Below, one piece after another: positions 26,712-41,764 of a DNA stretch of 64,000 bases. Position 1 is the stretch's first letter; each line of letters starts with the position of its first letter. The DNA is taken from contig NZ_CP146022.1 of NCBI RefSeq assembly GCF_036967205.1, positions 7,502,001-7,566,000 of the forward strand. Reading direction: 5' to 3'. Under the pieces are notes generated by a model. The model had not been told where the DNA came from. It was given only the letters and a program-made list of their open reading frames with translations, and searched no databases. Position numbers and translations under genes: made by a program. Origin of the DNA: Streptomyces sp. Q6 (GTDB lineage: Bacteria > Actinomycetota > Actinomycetes > Streptomycetales > Streptomycetaceae).

Positions 26712-29674
26712 CAGGCTTCGGCTCCGGTCACGGTAGAGGCGGCAGAAGGCGTAGAAGGAGAGGCGGGCTGCTGCGGCAGGTACACGTACACGCCGAGGAC
26801 GTCGGCAGGCTCCTGCGGTACGACCTTCAGGCCGCGCACGATCTCATCGCCGGCCTTGCGCACCCGCCGGTGCGAGGCGTCGAGGTCGGCGGCGAGCGCG
26901 ACACCGTACTCCGCGATGTGGCCGGACAGGTCCGGCAGTCCGTCCAGGGTGCGGGTGATCTGGTTGCGGGCCAGCTGCTCGTGGGTGTTGGCGGCGGCCC
27001 GCGCCCCGAGGAGCGAGGCCGCCGCGTCGTCGTCGAGCCAGCGCGCCCGCGCCGGGAGACCCTCGAAGGCGAGCAGGCGGGCGTCCTCCGCGACGATCTG
27101 CCGCTCGCCGTTGCGGGACGGCAGCGTCAGGTGGAAGCGGTAGCGCACCAGGAGGAGCGTGGTGCGGGTGGTGACCGCGTCCGTCGTCACGACGCCGCAG
27201 CGGCGGGCCGGACGCGGCCCCGGAGTGTTCGCGTCGAGGGCCGAGTCGAGGACGTACGAGGCAAGTGCGCCGACCGCCGGGTCGGTGCGGACCAGGGCCG
27301 CCTCGCCGCGACCGATCGCCGGACTGGTGCGGAACGGGATCTCCCGGTCCTCCTCCACGATCCGCCCGCCGAGCACCGCAGCGAGCCCGTCGCGCACCCC
27401 GGCCGGGGTGCCGCCGACCTGCGCGGCGAAGTCGCCGGAGCCGTCGCGCGGGTCGCGGACCTGGGCCTCCAGGTCGCGCAGTGCCTCCAGGACGAAACCG
27501 CGGACCTCCTCCGAGCCACCGAGCGCGGCCCGTACGGCGGTGACCTCGCGGGCCACCTCCTCCGGGTGGATGGCGCGCTGCGCGTACTTCGAACGTGACG
27601 TCCGCTCGCGCTCGGCGGCCGAGTTCCACTCCCGTTCCATGCGGTCGAAGGACTCCTGGTGGCCGTCGAACTCGAAGAGGCTCTCCTGAGTGCCCTGCCT
27701 GCCGTGCAGGAGCAGCCATTCGACGACCGCGTCGGTGACACCGGAGGCCGTCTCGTCGGGGACGGAGACCGAGATGCCGAGGTCCTTCTTGATCTGCCGG
27801 TGCTTGGCGAAGAGGACTTCGAGGACCTTGCCGTCGATGCCGTTGTCCTCACCGAACATGGTGATCACCCGGACCTGGTCGCGTTTTTGCCCGTACCGGT
27901 CGACACGGCCCTCCCGCTGGTCGTGCCGGGTCGGGTTCCACGCCAGGTCGTAGTGGATCACCGCGTCGAAGGAGTGCTGGAGGTTGACACCCTCGGAGAG
28001 GCAGTCCGTGGCGATCAGGACACGGCGGACGGCCGGATCGTCCGCGTTCTCGGCGGCCAGCTTCTCGATGCGCTCCAGGCGCTGCTGCGGGGAGAGCGTG
28101 CCGGTGACGGACGCGATCAGTGTCTTCGTCCCCAGCTTCTTCTCCAGCTGCTCCGCCAGGTACTCGGCGGTGGGGATGTAGCGGCAGAAGACGATCGGGC
28201 TGTAGCCGTCCGCGATCAGCGACTTGAGGTGCTTGGTGAGGGCCTTGAGTTTGGTGTCGGACGCCGGGCCGTACAACTCGGCGGCTCGGGTGGAGAGTTC
28301 ACGCAGGCGCGGGTCGCCCTGCTCGCTCTCCGCCGCGCCCGGTGCGACATCCATGCCCTCAAGCCGGTCGCTGTCCGAGGAGTCGCGAGTCAGCGGGGCG
28401 CCGAGGGCGTCCGCCTCGGCGGCGGTCCGGGCGGCGGCGGACTCGGAGCGGGTCTTCAGGGTGCTGGCCGCGGCGGCCGGCGAGGACACCATCGAGCGGA
28501 GCAGCGCGATCACCGACCACCAGGCGATCCTGGCCTCCCGCTTGCCCTGCAACTTGGCCGTCTCCACCCGGTCGTTGGCGTAGGCGATGGCGTCGTCGAG
28601 CAGCGCCCGGTAGGCGGGAGCCAGCTTGTACGGCTCGTCCTTGGTCCACCGGTCGGAGGGGAACGCGGTCCGCTCGGCGAGGGAGTCGTCGGCGAGACCG
28701 TCCTCCTTGGTGAGGTACTCGCGGACGTCGGCGCGCTTGCGAGCGACGAAGTGCTCGGCGAGACGGGCCCGGCCCGCCGGGCTCTCCAGGTCGACCGTGG
28801 CCAGGTCAGGGCGGACCAGACCGAGCAGATTGCGGAACGCGGACTCCTTGCCGGAGTGCGGGGTGGCCGTGAGCAGCAGCAGATGTCGGTCCTCGTCGGC
28901 GGCGATCCGCCGCAGGAGCTCGTAGCGGAGCTGACTGGTGGCCGAGGAGGACGCCGGGCCCTGCGCGTCGTCAGCCGCGACACACGTGTGCGCCTCGTCC
29001 ACCACCACCAGGTCCGGACAGTGCCGTACGAAGTCCTCGCGATGCCGGGTCGACTTGATGAAGTCCGTCGAGATGATCGTGAACGGGTGGCGGTCGAAGA
29101 GCGACTGACCCAGTTCCAGGCCGCGCTCCAGACGCGACACGGTGGAGGCGAGAACCAGCTCGGCGTCGATGCCGAACTTCTCCCGCAGCTCCCCCTGCCA
29201 CTGCTCGGCGAGCGCGGGAGAGCAGAGCACCGCGAGGCGGCTCGCCTCGCCCTGCGCGAGGAGCTCCTTGACGATCAGACCGGCCTCGACGGTCTTGCCG
29301 ATGCCCACGTCGTCCGAGATAAGGAGTCGCACCGTGCGTTGCCGCAACGCCATCAGCAGCGGCACCAGCTGGTACGCGCGCGGCTCCACGGCGATCGACG
29401 CCAGCGCGCGGAACGGGCCGGCCCCGGAACGGAAACCGATCCGCAGCGCGGTCCGCAGCAGGCCCGCCGCCCGCTGGTCACCCAGGTCGGCCGGGCTCGG
29501 CGCCGCGAACTGCGCGGGCCGCACCTCCTCGAAGGCGGGAAAGACCGCCGCGACATCGTCCTCGCCGCCGCCCAGCGGGCGCAGCACCAGCATGCCGGAG
29601 GCGCTCTCGGGGAGCACCACCCATTCCCGGCCGCGGGCGGTCACCAGCGAACCGGCCGTGTACGTGGGGCTCAT
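26711..29674 (-). CDS. SNF2-type helicase, DrmD-like
   Basis: A 987-aa protein from ATG 29674, where GAGAG precedes the start by 5 nt and the N-terminus (YTAGSLVTARGREWVVLP) reads as a natural beginning. The frame is open to a TTG at 29743. SF2 motifs: DDVGIGKT at 121-128, VVVDEAH near 223-229, TATPHSG, IATDCLSEGVNLQ and HDQREGRVDRYGQ. This is the HepA/SNF2-like architecture of class 1 DISARM DrmD, and its gene is directly followed by a DrmMI-like methylase, as in that system. It probably translocates on double-stranded DNA or remodels bound complexes. Confidence 0.88.
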   Translation of the reverse strand: MSPTYTAGSLVTARGREWVVLPESASGMLVLRPLGGGEDDVAAVFPAFEEVRPAQFAAPSPADLGDQRAAGLLRTALRIGFRSGAGPFRALASIAVEPRAYQLVPLLMALRQRTVRLLISDDVGIGKTVEAGLIVKELLAQGEASRLAVLCSPALAEQWQGELREKFGIDAELVLASTVSRLERGLELGQSLFDRHPFTIISTDFIKSTRHREDFVRHCPDLVVVDEAHTCVAADDAQGPASSSATSQLRYELLRRIAADEDRHLLLLTATPHSGKESAFRNLLGLVRPDLATVDLESPAGRARLAEHFVARKRADVREYLTKEDGLADDSLAERTAFPSDRWTKDEPYKLAPAYRALLDDAIAYANDRVETAKLQGKREARIAWWSVIALLRSMVSSPAAAASTLKTRSESAAARTAAEADALGAPLTRDSSDSDRLEGMDVAPGAAESEQGDPRLRELSTRAAELYGPASDTKLKALTKHLKSLIADGYSPIVFCRYIPTAEYLAEQLEKKLGTKTLIASVTGTLSPQQRLERIEKLAAENADDPAVRRVLIATDCLSEGVNLQHSFDAVIHYDLAWNPTRHDQREGRVDRYGQKRDQVRVITMFGEDNGIDGKVLEVLFAKHRQIKKDLGISVSVPDETASGVTDAVVEWLLLHGRQGTQESLFEFDGHQESFDRMEREWNSAAERERTSRSKYAQRAIHPEEVAREVTAVRAALGGSEEVRGFVLEALRDLEAQVRDPRDGSGDFAAQVGGTPAGVRDGLAAVLGGRIVEEDREIPFRTSPAIGRGEAALVRTDPAVGALASYVLDSALDANTPGPRPARRCGVVTTDAVTTRTTLLLVRYRFHLTLPSRNGERQIVAEDARLLAFEGLPARARWLDDDAAASLLGARAAANTHEQLARNQITRTLDGLPDLSGHIAEYGVALAADLDASHRRVRKAGDEIVRGLKVVPQEPADVLGVYVYLPQQPASPSTPSAASTVTGAEA

Positions 29675-29739
29675 GAGGTCTCTCGGTTCCTTCGGGATCG
29701 TGGGGATGGTCGGGAGGGGCGCGGTGCCGGGCGTACGGA

Positions 29740-36093
<6,354 letters not shown>

Positions 36094-36189
36094 TGCTGCT
36101 CCCCGTCTCATGCGTTGTGCTCGAAGTCGAAGGTGAGTATCCCGTACGGAGCGTACACTTTGAATCGACTAAAGCGTGCGTGAATTGCT

Positions 36190-36220
36190 GTTGACACTGT
36201 CAACGCAAATCTCGTACGCT
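36190..36220. promoter_or_regulatory. Divergent promoter region centred on the best copy of the shared dyad
   Basis: GTTGAC-ACT-GTCAAC at 36190-36204 is a perfect dyad. Each arm doubles as a TTGACA -35, one per strand. On the plus strand TTGACA (36191-36196) and TACGCT (36215-36220) are 18 nt apart and lead to the sigma-like gene starting at 36250. The minus-strand TTGACA faces the kinase-helicase operon; its -10 is unclear. A protein on the dyad would cover both -35 elements, which suggests repression. Confidence 0.65.
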
Positions 36221-36249
36221 CGTCTCGCACCGTGAAGGAGGGGGTAGCC

Positions 36250-37690
36250 GTGGCGCTTGGGGCGGCAGGTGGAGAGGCCGGGCCGGGGGGCCTGCGAGCG
36301 ATGGCGGAGCTCCTTGCGGGGCTGCGGCGCTCGGCGGTCGGCGGAGTGGTGCCGGAGACGGTCTTCCGGGTGCGGGCGCGTGCGCTGGGGCTCGGCGAGC
36401 AGGAGCAGGGCCGGCTCCGCGCGGAGCTCGGGAAGATGGGGCTGCCGGTGCGTCAGATTGCGGTGCATGACGAGGACGACCCACAGGCTGGGCGCACGGT
36501 TGCACAGAGAAGTGAAGAAATTGTGCGCATGGCGGAAATGGTGCCCTTCCGGGACGCCGTGGTGAGGCAACTGCTCGCGCGCTACCGGGACTCCGAGGGG
36601 TATGTGACGGCGCGTGCGCTGGACGGAGTGGCCCGGCTGTGCGGTCTTTCGCCGCGCGAGGCCGCGGAGCTGCGGCGTGCGGTGCGGGTGCGGGACGGGG
36701 GAGCGGCGGACGCCCCGGTGCAGGATGCGGGGCCCCCGGGCGGGCGGCGGATGCACAGAGGAACGGGACCGGTGCCGTCCCTGCCGCGCAGGTGAAGGCT
36801 TCTGCCGTTGGCGCCAGCGGCGTGAGGGAAGCGAAACCCCGTGACGTCCTTGGTCCTGCCGTGACGGTCCCGGTCTCCGCCGCGCCTGTCTCCGCACAGG
36901 GGGTGCGGCCCCTTGCCACGCTTGATGCCGCCGTGGCGGCTGCGCACGCCGTGTGCGCGGCGGACCGCGTCTCATCGGGCAGGAGCCGGATGCGAAGGAA
37001 CTGGCGAGCCTGGAGCGCGACCACGTCAGGGGCCGTGCCCAGCACTGCCTGGTCCAACACAATCAACGGCTGGTGCAGCAGGTGCCCCAGTCTTACCAGG
37101 GGCAGGGGCTCTGCTACGAGGATCTGATCCAGCACGGCATGCTGGGGCTGATGCGGGCCGTCGTGAAGTTCGACGCCTCCAAGGGGTTCAAGTTCTCGAC
37201 GTATGCGACGTGGTGGAACGGGTAGGCGATCACCCGGTCGATCGCCGACTACGTCTCTCTCATCCGTATCCCGGTGCACATGCACGAGCAGATACGGAAG
37301 GTCGCGAACACCGAGCGCACCTTGATCGGCCAGGGGAAGCGGGCCGGGGTCGTCGAAGTGGCCGTGTTCTGCGACATGTCGGTGGGGCGAGTCGAGGAGA
37401 CCCGCCGTCTCAGCCAGCGCACCGACTCGCTGGATCGGATCATCCGGGACGGGGTGACGCTCGGCGACTTCCTGGGGCAGGAGCGTCCCGTAGCGGCGCC
37501 GGACGCGCTGGTGATGAGTGCGATGGTCATGGACCAGGTCTCGGGCATCATCTACGACAACTTCTCGCACCGCGACGCACGCGTGCTATGGGCACGCCTG
37601 GCGCTGGACGGCGACGAAGCGTCGACCCTGGAAGACCTGGGGTAGGGGTTCGGGGCCACGTGGGAGCGCACCTGCTCGCTCAGCGCCTTC
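36250..37690 (+). pseudogene. Sigma-70 family factor, broken by frameshifts and two TAG stops
   Basis: An intact promoter and ribosome binding site (AAGGAGG) lead into a GTG at 36250. The first 181 codons look like a sigma N-terminal region (VFRVRARALGLGEQEQGRLR) and end at 36795. The coherent sequence then moves to another frame (AKPRDVLGPAVTVPVSAAPV) and near 36960 to a third. That third frame carries sigma region 1.2-2: AQHCLVQHNQRLVQ, YEDLIQHGMLGLMRAV and GFKFSTYATWW. It is cut by TAG at 37223, resumes with ITRSIADYVSLIRIPVHMHEQ and region 3, then meets TAG at 37642 inside region 4 (LEDLG*GFGATWERT). Both stops are TAG. The simplest view is a decaying regulator. The 181-aa N-terminal part may still be made. 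Near 37690 the frame passes into an unrelated fragment. Confidence 0.75.
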
Positions 37691-38394
37691 GCTGCCCGCG
37701 TGCTCGGTGACGCCCATGCCCTCGACGACGGCAGGCCGCCGGCCACTGTGGTGCTCTCCGGGTGCACGCACTCACCGGACACGTCCAGGATGCCGGCGTG
37801 CAGGGGCGCCGCGACGCTTGGGCTGCTCAAGGGCGACGTCTCCTCGACGGTGCTCACGCTGGGCCTGCGCGGCACACCCGCCCTCGACTGGCATGCGGAC
37901 GCGGGCGAACCCGCCGTACTGACGCTGCGTCAACTCTCACATCGCGTCGTCCACCTGCACCACTCGTCGCTGTGGATCTGCGAGATTCCGGCGGTTCTGT
38001 CGGGTGCTGCGGACGCCTGCGGTCCCGCCTGTCCGCCGCTGGTCTGTCTTCAGGGGCAACCGTCGGCAACGGCCCTTGCCCTGCTGCGCCGGGCGCACGA
38101 ACAGGGGATCACCCTGCGCTACCACGGCGACTTCGGCTGGGGGGTGTCAGGATCGCCGCCAGGCTTCTGCCGCACGTGCCCTGGCGGCCATGGCGCTACC
38201 GCACGGCCGACTACCGTCGGGCTGCCTGCCGCCCGGATCTGCCGTCGCTCGTCGGCGCGCCCGCTACAGCTCCCTGGGATTCCGAACTGGCGCCAATCCT
38301 GCCCGAATTGGGCGTCCGAGTGGAGGAGAAGGCGGTCAATGACGACCTGATCGAGGATCTCGGCGCGCGCAGCACGAATACCGCGGAGTCTTGA
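37691..38394 (+). pseudogene. DUF2399 / TIGR02679 (Wadjet JetD-like) C-terminal fragment, frameshifted
   Basis: Starting around GDAHALDDG, the frame carries family-type stretches: SSTVLTLGLRG, then HSSLWICEIPAVLSGAAD, PLVCLQGQPSATALALLRRA and LRYHGDFGWG. A one-base slip near 38145 moves the rest to another frame, which continues properly as VRIAARLLPHVPWRPWRY, PWDSELAPILPELG and VEEKAVNDDLIEDLG. This is the toprim-like C-terminal half of TIGR02679 proteins, the nuclease partner in DUF2397/DUF2398/SMC/DUF2399 Wadjet-type systems (I believe type II). The N-terminal half and the three partner genes are missing. It is a dead remnant of an earlier defence system. Confidence 0.75.
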
Positions 38395-38466
38395 TGCCTC
38401 GTCCTGGATCCACAGCGTGACCGTGGGGCTGCGGACGCGACGAAGAGGTTCCGTCACGCTTGCGGT

Positions 38467-39581
38467 ATGCCGCCGATCTCCCTGGCCGAGCCCACCGGCC
38501 GCTACCTGACTTTCGAGGAGCGCGAGGAGATCGCGATTCCGCGAGCCCAGGGCAAGGGTGTGAGGGAGATAGCCCGAGCGATCGGGCGTGCCCCGAGGAC
38601 GATCTCACGCGAGTTGCGCCGCAACGCCGCCACCCGCAGCGGGAAGGGTCACGGTCGCTCAGGGGAAGGCGCAGCAGGCCGTGAAGCTTCCAAAGGCAGC
38701 CAGGCTCGCAGGCAACGAGAGGCTGCGTGAATACGTACAGGAACGGCTCGCTGGCAGTGTCCGTCGTCCCGACGGCCCGATCATCACCGGGCCCAAGACG
38801 CCCGCGTGGAAAGGGCTGAACAAGCCGCACCGGCAGGACAGAAGATGGGCGACGGCATGGAGTCCGGAGAAGATCTCACACCAGCTCCACGCCGAGTTCC
38901 CCGATGATGAATCCATGCGCATCAGCCACGAAGCGAGCTACCAGGCGCTGTTCATCAAGGGCCGTGGCGCGCTCAAGCGGGAGCTGGTCACCTGTCTGCG
39001 TACCGGCCGGGCGCTGCGGACTCCTCGGGCACAGTCGCAGAACACGCCGCAAGGGCAAGTCACCGCAGACGTCATCCTCAGCCAACGCCCCGACGCGGCA
39101 GGGGACCGCGCGGTCCCTGGACGCTGGGAAGGTGACTTGACCATCGGGACGGTCCGCTCCGCGATCGGCACGCTTGTCGAGCGCAGCAGCCGCTCACCGC
39201 TCCTGGTGCACCTACCCGGGCTCGCAGGCTGGGGCGAGAACCCGCCCGTGAACAACGGCACCTCGCTCGCGGGCTATGGCGCGATCGCGATGAACGCGGC
39301 GCTTACCACGTCGATGGCGCAGCTGCCCGAGCAGCTACGCAAGACCCTCACGTGGGACCGTGGGGAGGAACTCTCCGGTCATGCCCAGTTCGCTATCAAC
39401 GCCGAGACGAAGGTGCTCTTCGCCGATCGGCACTCGCCCTGGCAACGACCGACGAACGAGAACACGAACAGGCTGCTGCGTCATTATTCCCCGAAGGGCG
39501 CCGATCTCCCGGTGGTCGTCCGCGGACTTCGAGGCTAAGCAGGCACAGCACCCAATGCCTTCACGAGTTCAACCTCAGTGA
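38467..39581 (+). pseudogene. IS30-family transposase, frameshifted and 3'-altered
   Basis: The start (PTGRYLTFEEREEIAI, then ARAIGRAPRTISRELRRN) is the IS30 N-terminal HTH. Near 38648 the frame shifts and continues as VAQGKAQQAVKL, LREYVQERLAG and WSPEKISHQL. The DDE domain follows: GRWEGDLTIG with the first Asp, LTWDRGEEL with the second Asp, then RPTNENTNRLLRHYSPKG with the catalytic Glu. Near 39520 it shifts again (RWSSADFEAKQAQ) and the usual C-terminal RPRKTLGW region is absent. There is extra sequence (LPGLAGWGENPPVNNGTSLAG) before the second Asp compared with relatives. Inactive copy at the right edge of the defence island. Confidence 0.8.
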
Positions 39582-39771
39582 ACAGCACAGTGCGGGAGCT
39601 GTCGGCGATGGCTTTCTGTGCCGCGGCCGTCGCGATCCGGAGCTGGCCCCGGTCCTCCTCGGTGGCGAGTCGCACGTACCCGTTCACGAGGCGGGTCGGC
39701 TCCTTGGACTGCACCTTGATGGCGTCGCGGAGAGGGATGACGGAGTTGCTGGCGCCGCTGGCCTTCCCCAT
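39535..39771 (-). CDS. Small hypothetical protein or C-terminal fragment
   Basis: The last 78 codons of a minus-strand frame have protein-like composition (VIPLRDAIKVQSKEPTRLVN, then VRLATEEDRGQLRIATAAAQ and RTVLFTEVELVKALG). Upstream the same frame turns Pro/Ser/Arg-rich and is unlikely to code. ATG 39771 has no strong ribosome binding site. I do not recognise a family. It overlaps the tail of the broken IS30 gene, so it is probably the 3' end of a gene truncated by the insertion. Confidence 0.4.
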   Translation of the reverse strand: MGKASGASNSVIPLRDAIKVQSKEPTRLVNGYVRLATEEDRGQLRIATAAAQKAIADSSRTVLFTEVELVKALGAVPA

Positions 39772-40501
39772 GGGCTTGCGCTTGATCTCAGCCCGGCCTG
39801 CGTAGAGTCCTTGAAGGCATGCGCTTCGGGCTGGGGTGCTGGCGCACCCTTCGAGAGGGCGTACGCCATCGGACCAGTGTGCCGCTCTATCTGTCGAGCT
39901 GTGGGCGGTCTGCCGGAAGTGCTCATGGTGCAGGTTGCACTTGGATGGCGCTGAATATGTCGTTGACCGGCCAGGCCGGCAAGCGCGGGGTCTTGGGTCG
40001 GATCGCCTCGGCGAGCCTGCGGTGTGCGTCGCGCTACCTGCGCCCCTGGGAAAGGCCGGCGATGAAGTGACCGACTCAGCAGGAGAAGGCGTTGGGTGCG
40101 GCCTGTCGGGTGGCGTCGTCGGACTCGGTGTCGCGTACGAAGAACCGCCCGCCCCTGTGCGAGAGCGTCGACGCGGGGGTGACCACGGCCGGCATCGAAA
40201 CCTGCTCCCACCTGCATGGGTGAGGTTACCGGCAAGGGTGACCCGCGGCGGCGAGGGTGGCCTGGATGGCCAGTTCATTCCAGTCGATCATGGCTGATTC
40301 CCTGCTGGTGATCGCCAGATGGCAAAGGTAATAGACTCCGGAATCCTTCATCCCAGTTAAAGGAAAAGCCGCAATGGAAAAGCCTGGCCAAGTCCACATG
40401 AGCTCCATTGACAACGGGCGTCACCTCCGGCTTCACTTCGGAACGGCCATGCATGTCGGTCTTGGTGGCCATCACCCGAAAATAAAGGAGGGGGCATATC
40501 C
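39772..40501. other. Gene-poor stretch upstream of the RiPP precursor
   Basis: No convincing gene. Local AT content rises after about 40300, as expected near a promoter. TTGACA at 40408-40413 is a possible -35 with only a weak -10 (TTCACT) 18 nt on. AAAGGAGG just before 40502 is an unusually good ribosome binding site for the precursor peptide. Confidence 0.45.
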
Positions 40502-40585
40502 ATGTCGAAGTTCCTCACCGCTCTGCGGTCCGTCAAGAAGAGCGAGCCGAGTCTCAAGAAGAGCGCCTGGTATTTCTGGTACTAA
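40502..40585 (+). CDS. Atropopeptide-type RiPP precursor peptide (27 aa, C-terminus AWYFWY)
   Basis: ATG TCG AAG … TGG TAC TAA encodes 27 residues behind a strong AAAGGAGG ribosome binding site. Residues 1-21 are a basic leader (MSKFLTALRSV, then two KKS blocks). The last six residues are Ala-Trp-Tyr-Phe-Trp-Tyr. Tryptorubin A, the founding atropopeptide, is built from Ala-Trp-Tyr-Ile-Trp-Tyr at the C-terminus of a short precursor and is cross-linked by a cytochrome P450. Here only position 4 differs (Phe for Ile), and two P450 genes follow. The expected product is a hexapeptide with aryl-aryl and aryl-carbon or aryl-nitrogen bridges between the Trp and Tyr side chains, released by removal of the leader. 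No dedicated protease or exporter gene is adjacent. The gene is easily missed because of its size. Confidence 0.9.
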   Translation: MSKFLTALRSVKKSEPSLKKSAWYFWY

Positions 40586-40603
40586 ACCAGTAGATCCAGC
40601 ACC

Positions 40604-40668
40604 GGGCCCGAACCCGGCCGAGCCGAATAGCCAACTGGCCCCGCCGAGTTCGGGCCCTCTTCTTTTCT
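40604..40668 (+). terminator. Attenuator/terminator between RiPP precursor and P450 genes
   Basis: GGGCCCGAAC (40604-40613) pairs perfectly with GTTCGGGCCC (40648-40657) and is followed by TCTTCTTTTCT. It starts 18 nt after the precursor stop, and the P450 ribosome binding site (GGAG at 40671) lies just beyond. Partial termination here would give many precursor transcripts per enzyme transcript, as seen in other RiPP clusters. Confidence 0.8.
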
Positions 40669-40681
40669 CCGGAGATCACCT

Positions 40682-41764
40682 GTGTCCGTCGTTTCCCCAT
40701 CGCTTTCCCGTGCCCGACGCGCGACCGTATTCGCCCCGCGACTTCAGGCGCTCATCGACGACCATCTCGGCAAGGACCTCGTCCGACTGGAACCGGACAC
40801 GATAGGCATCGCGGGCGCGGAACTCTCCGACCGTATTCTCTCTGCCCGGAAAGCCACCGAGACCGAGCGGCCGACGTTCAAACCGCTGCACGGGCGGTCC
40901 ATCGCCAAGTCCGAGGCGTCGTCCGTGATCCGGACCATCGGCAAGGACGTGCGCGAGGCGCTGGAGCGGCCGTTGCCGGCGGGGATGGAGGGTGCGGATC
41001 TGTCGGGGCCGTGGCCCCTCACCGGGCACCTCTTCCTGCGCGACCTCGTCCTGCGCGACGATCCGTACCGACTGCGCATCCTGATGTCCCGCAAGTTGGA
41101 GATCGACCCCCGGCTGACGTGGTCGACGATCGTCGCGGGCGCCGCCCTGCCGTTCCGGCCCGAGCCCGGCCCGCATCTGACGCACATCGCCAACCTGTTC
41201 GCCGAGGCGAGCGGCTACCACGACCGCCGCTACGCGATGGGCATGTACCGGCGCGCGGCGGCCCCCGTCTGCTTCACCGTCTCCACCCTCGTCGCCAACG
41301 CCCTCTGGCTCGGCTCGCCCTTCGACGCGGAGACCTCGAACCGGAACATCCTGTACGAGGCGATGCGACTGCTGCCCCCGTCCTGGAACCTGCTGCGCAA
41401 CCGCAGTCCCGAATACCCCGCGATCGATCCCCGGATCGGGCCCGGCGACGACATCCTCATGCTGCCGCTGCTCACCCACCGCGACCCCACCCTGTGGGAC
41501 GCCCCGGACGAGTTCCGCCCCGAGCGATGGGACGCCCTCGACCCGGACAGCACGCCCGGATACATGCCGTTCGGGCACGTCAGCGAGCGCTGCTGGGGAC
41601 GCCACATGGTGCTGCCGCTGGCGGAGCTGCTGCTGGACCGCGTCCGGCGGGACGGCCTCGTCGTGGCTCCCGGGCAGCGGACCGCCGAGGTGCCGCTCGT
41701 CGGGCTCCTCGGGGTGCGGACCGTCCACGTCGGGCACCGGAACCGGATACGCCATGTCGGCTAG
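40682..41764 (+). CDS. Short, divergent cytochrome P450, probable peptide cross-linking enzyme
   Basis: A 360-aa protein (GTG start, GGAG 7 nt upstream), shorter than the usual 400. The ExxR pair is E226-R229 (EAMRL), the PERW motif is near 280-283, and the heme loop reads FGHVSERCWG with Cys304. The fourth position, normally Gly (FGxGxxxC), is Val. I see no clear AGxxTT oxygen-activation motif in helix I; the corresponding area reads TVSTLVANALWL. This atypical architecture and the position next to the precursor make it the likelier enzyme for the Trp/Tyr ring bridges. Redox partners are not encoded nearby. It overlaps the next P450 by 11 nt. Confidence 0.88.
   Translation: MSVVSPSLSRARRATVFAPRLQALIDDHLGKDLVRLEPDTIGIAGAELSDRILSARKATETERPTFKPLHGRSIAKSEASSVIRTIGKDVREALERPLPAGMEGADLSGPWPLTGHLFLRDLVLRDDPYRLRILMSRKLEIDPRLTWSTIVAGAALPFRPEPGPHLTHIANLFAEASGYHDRRYAMGMYRRAAAPVCFTVSTLVANALWLGSPFDAETSNRNILYEAMRLLPPSWNLLRNRSPEYPAIDPRIGPGDDILMLPLLTHRDPTLWDAPDEFRPERWDALDPDSTPGYMPFGHVSERCWGRHMVLPLAELLLDRVRRDGLVVAPGQRTAEVPLVGLLGVRTVHVGHRNRIRHVG

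Noticed and set aside
36250-37690. TAG recoding of the sigma gene as a functional readthrough product
   Set aside because: Frameshifts besides the TAG codons make simple decay more likely; kept as a finding to test, not as a functional call.
39836-40297. Plus-strand frame with several cysteines upstream of the RiPP precursor
   Set aside because: No good start, mixed codon use, no recognisable domain.
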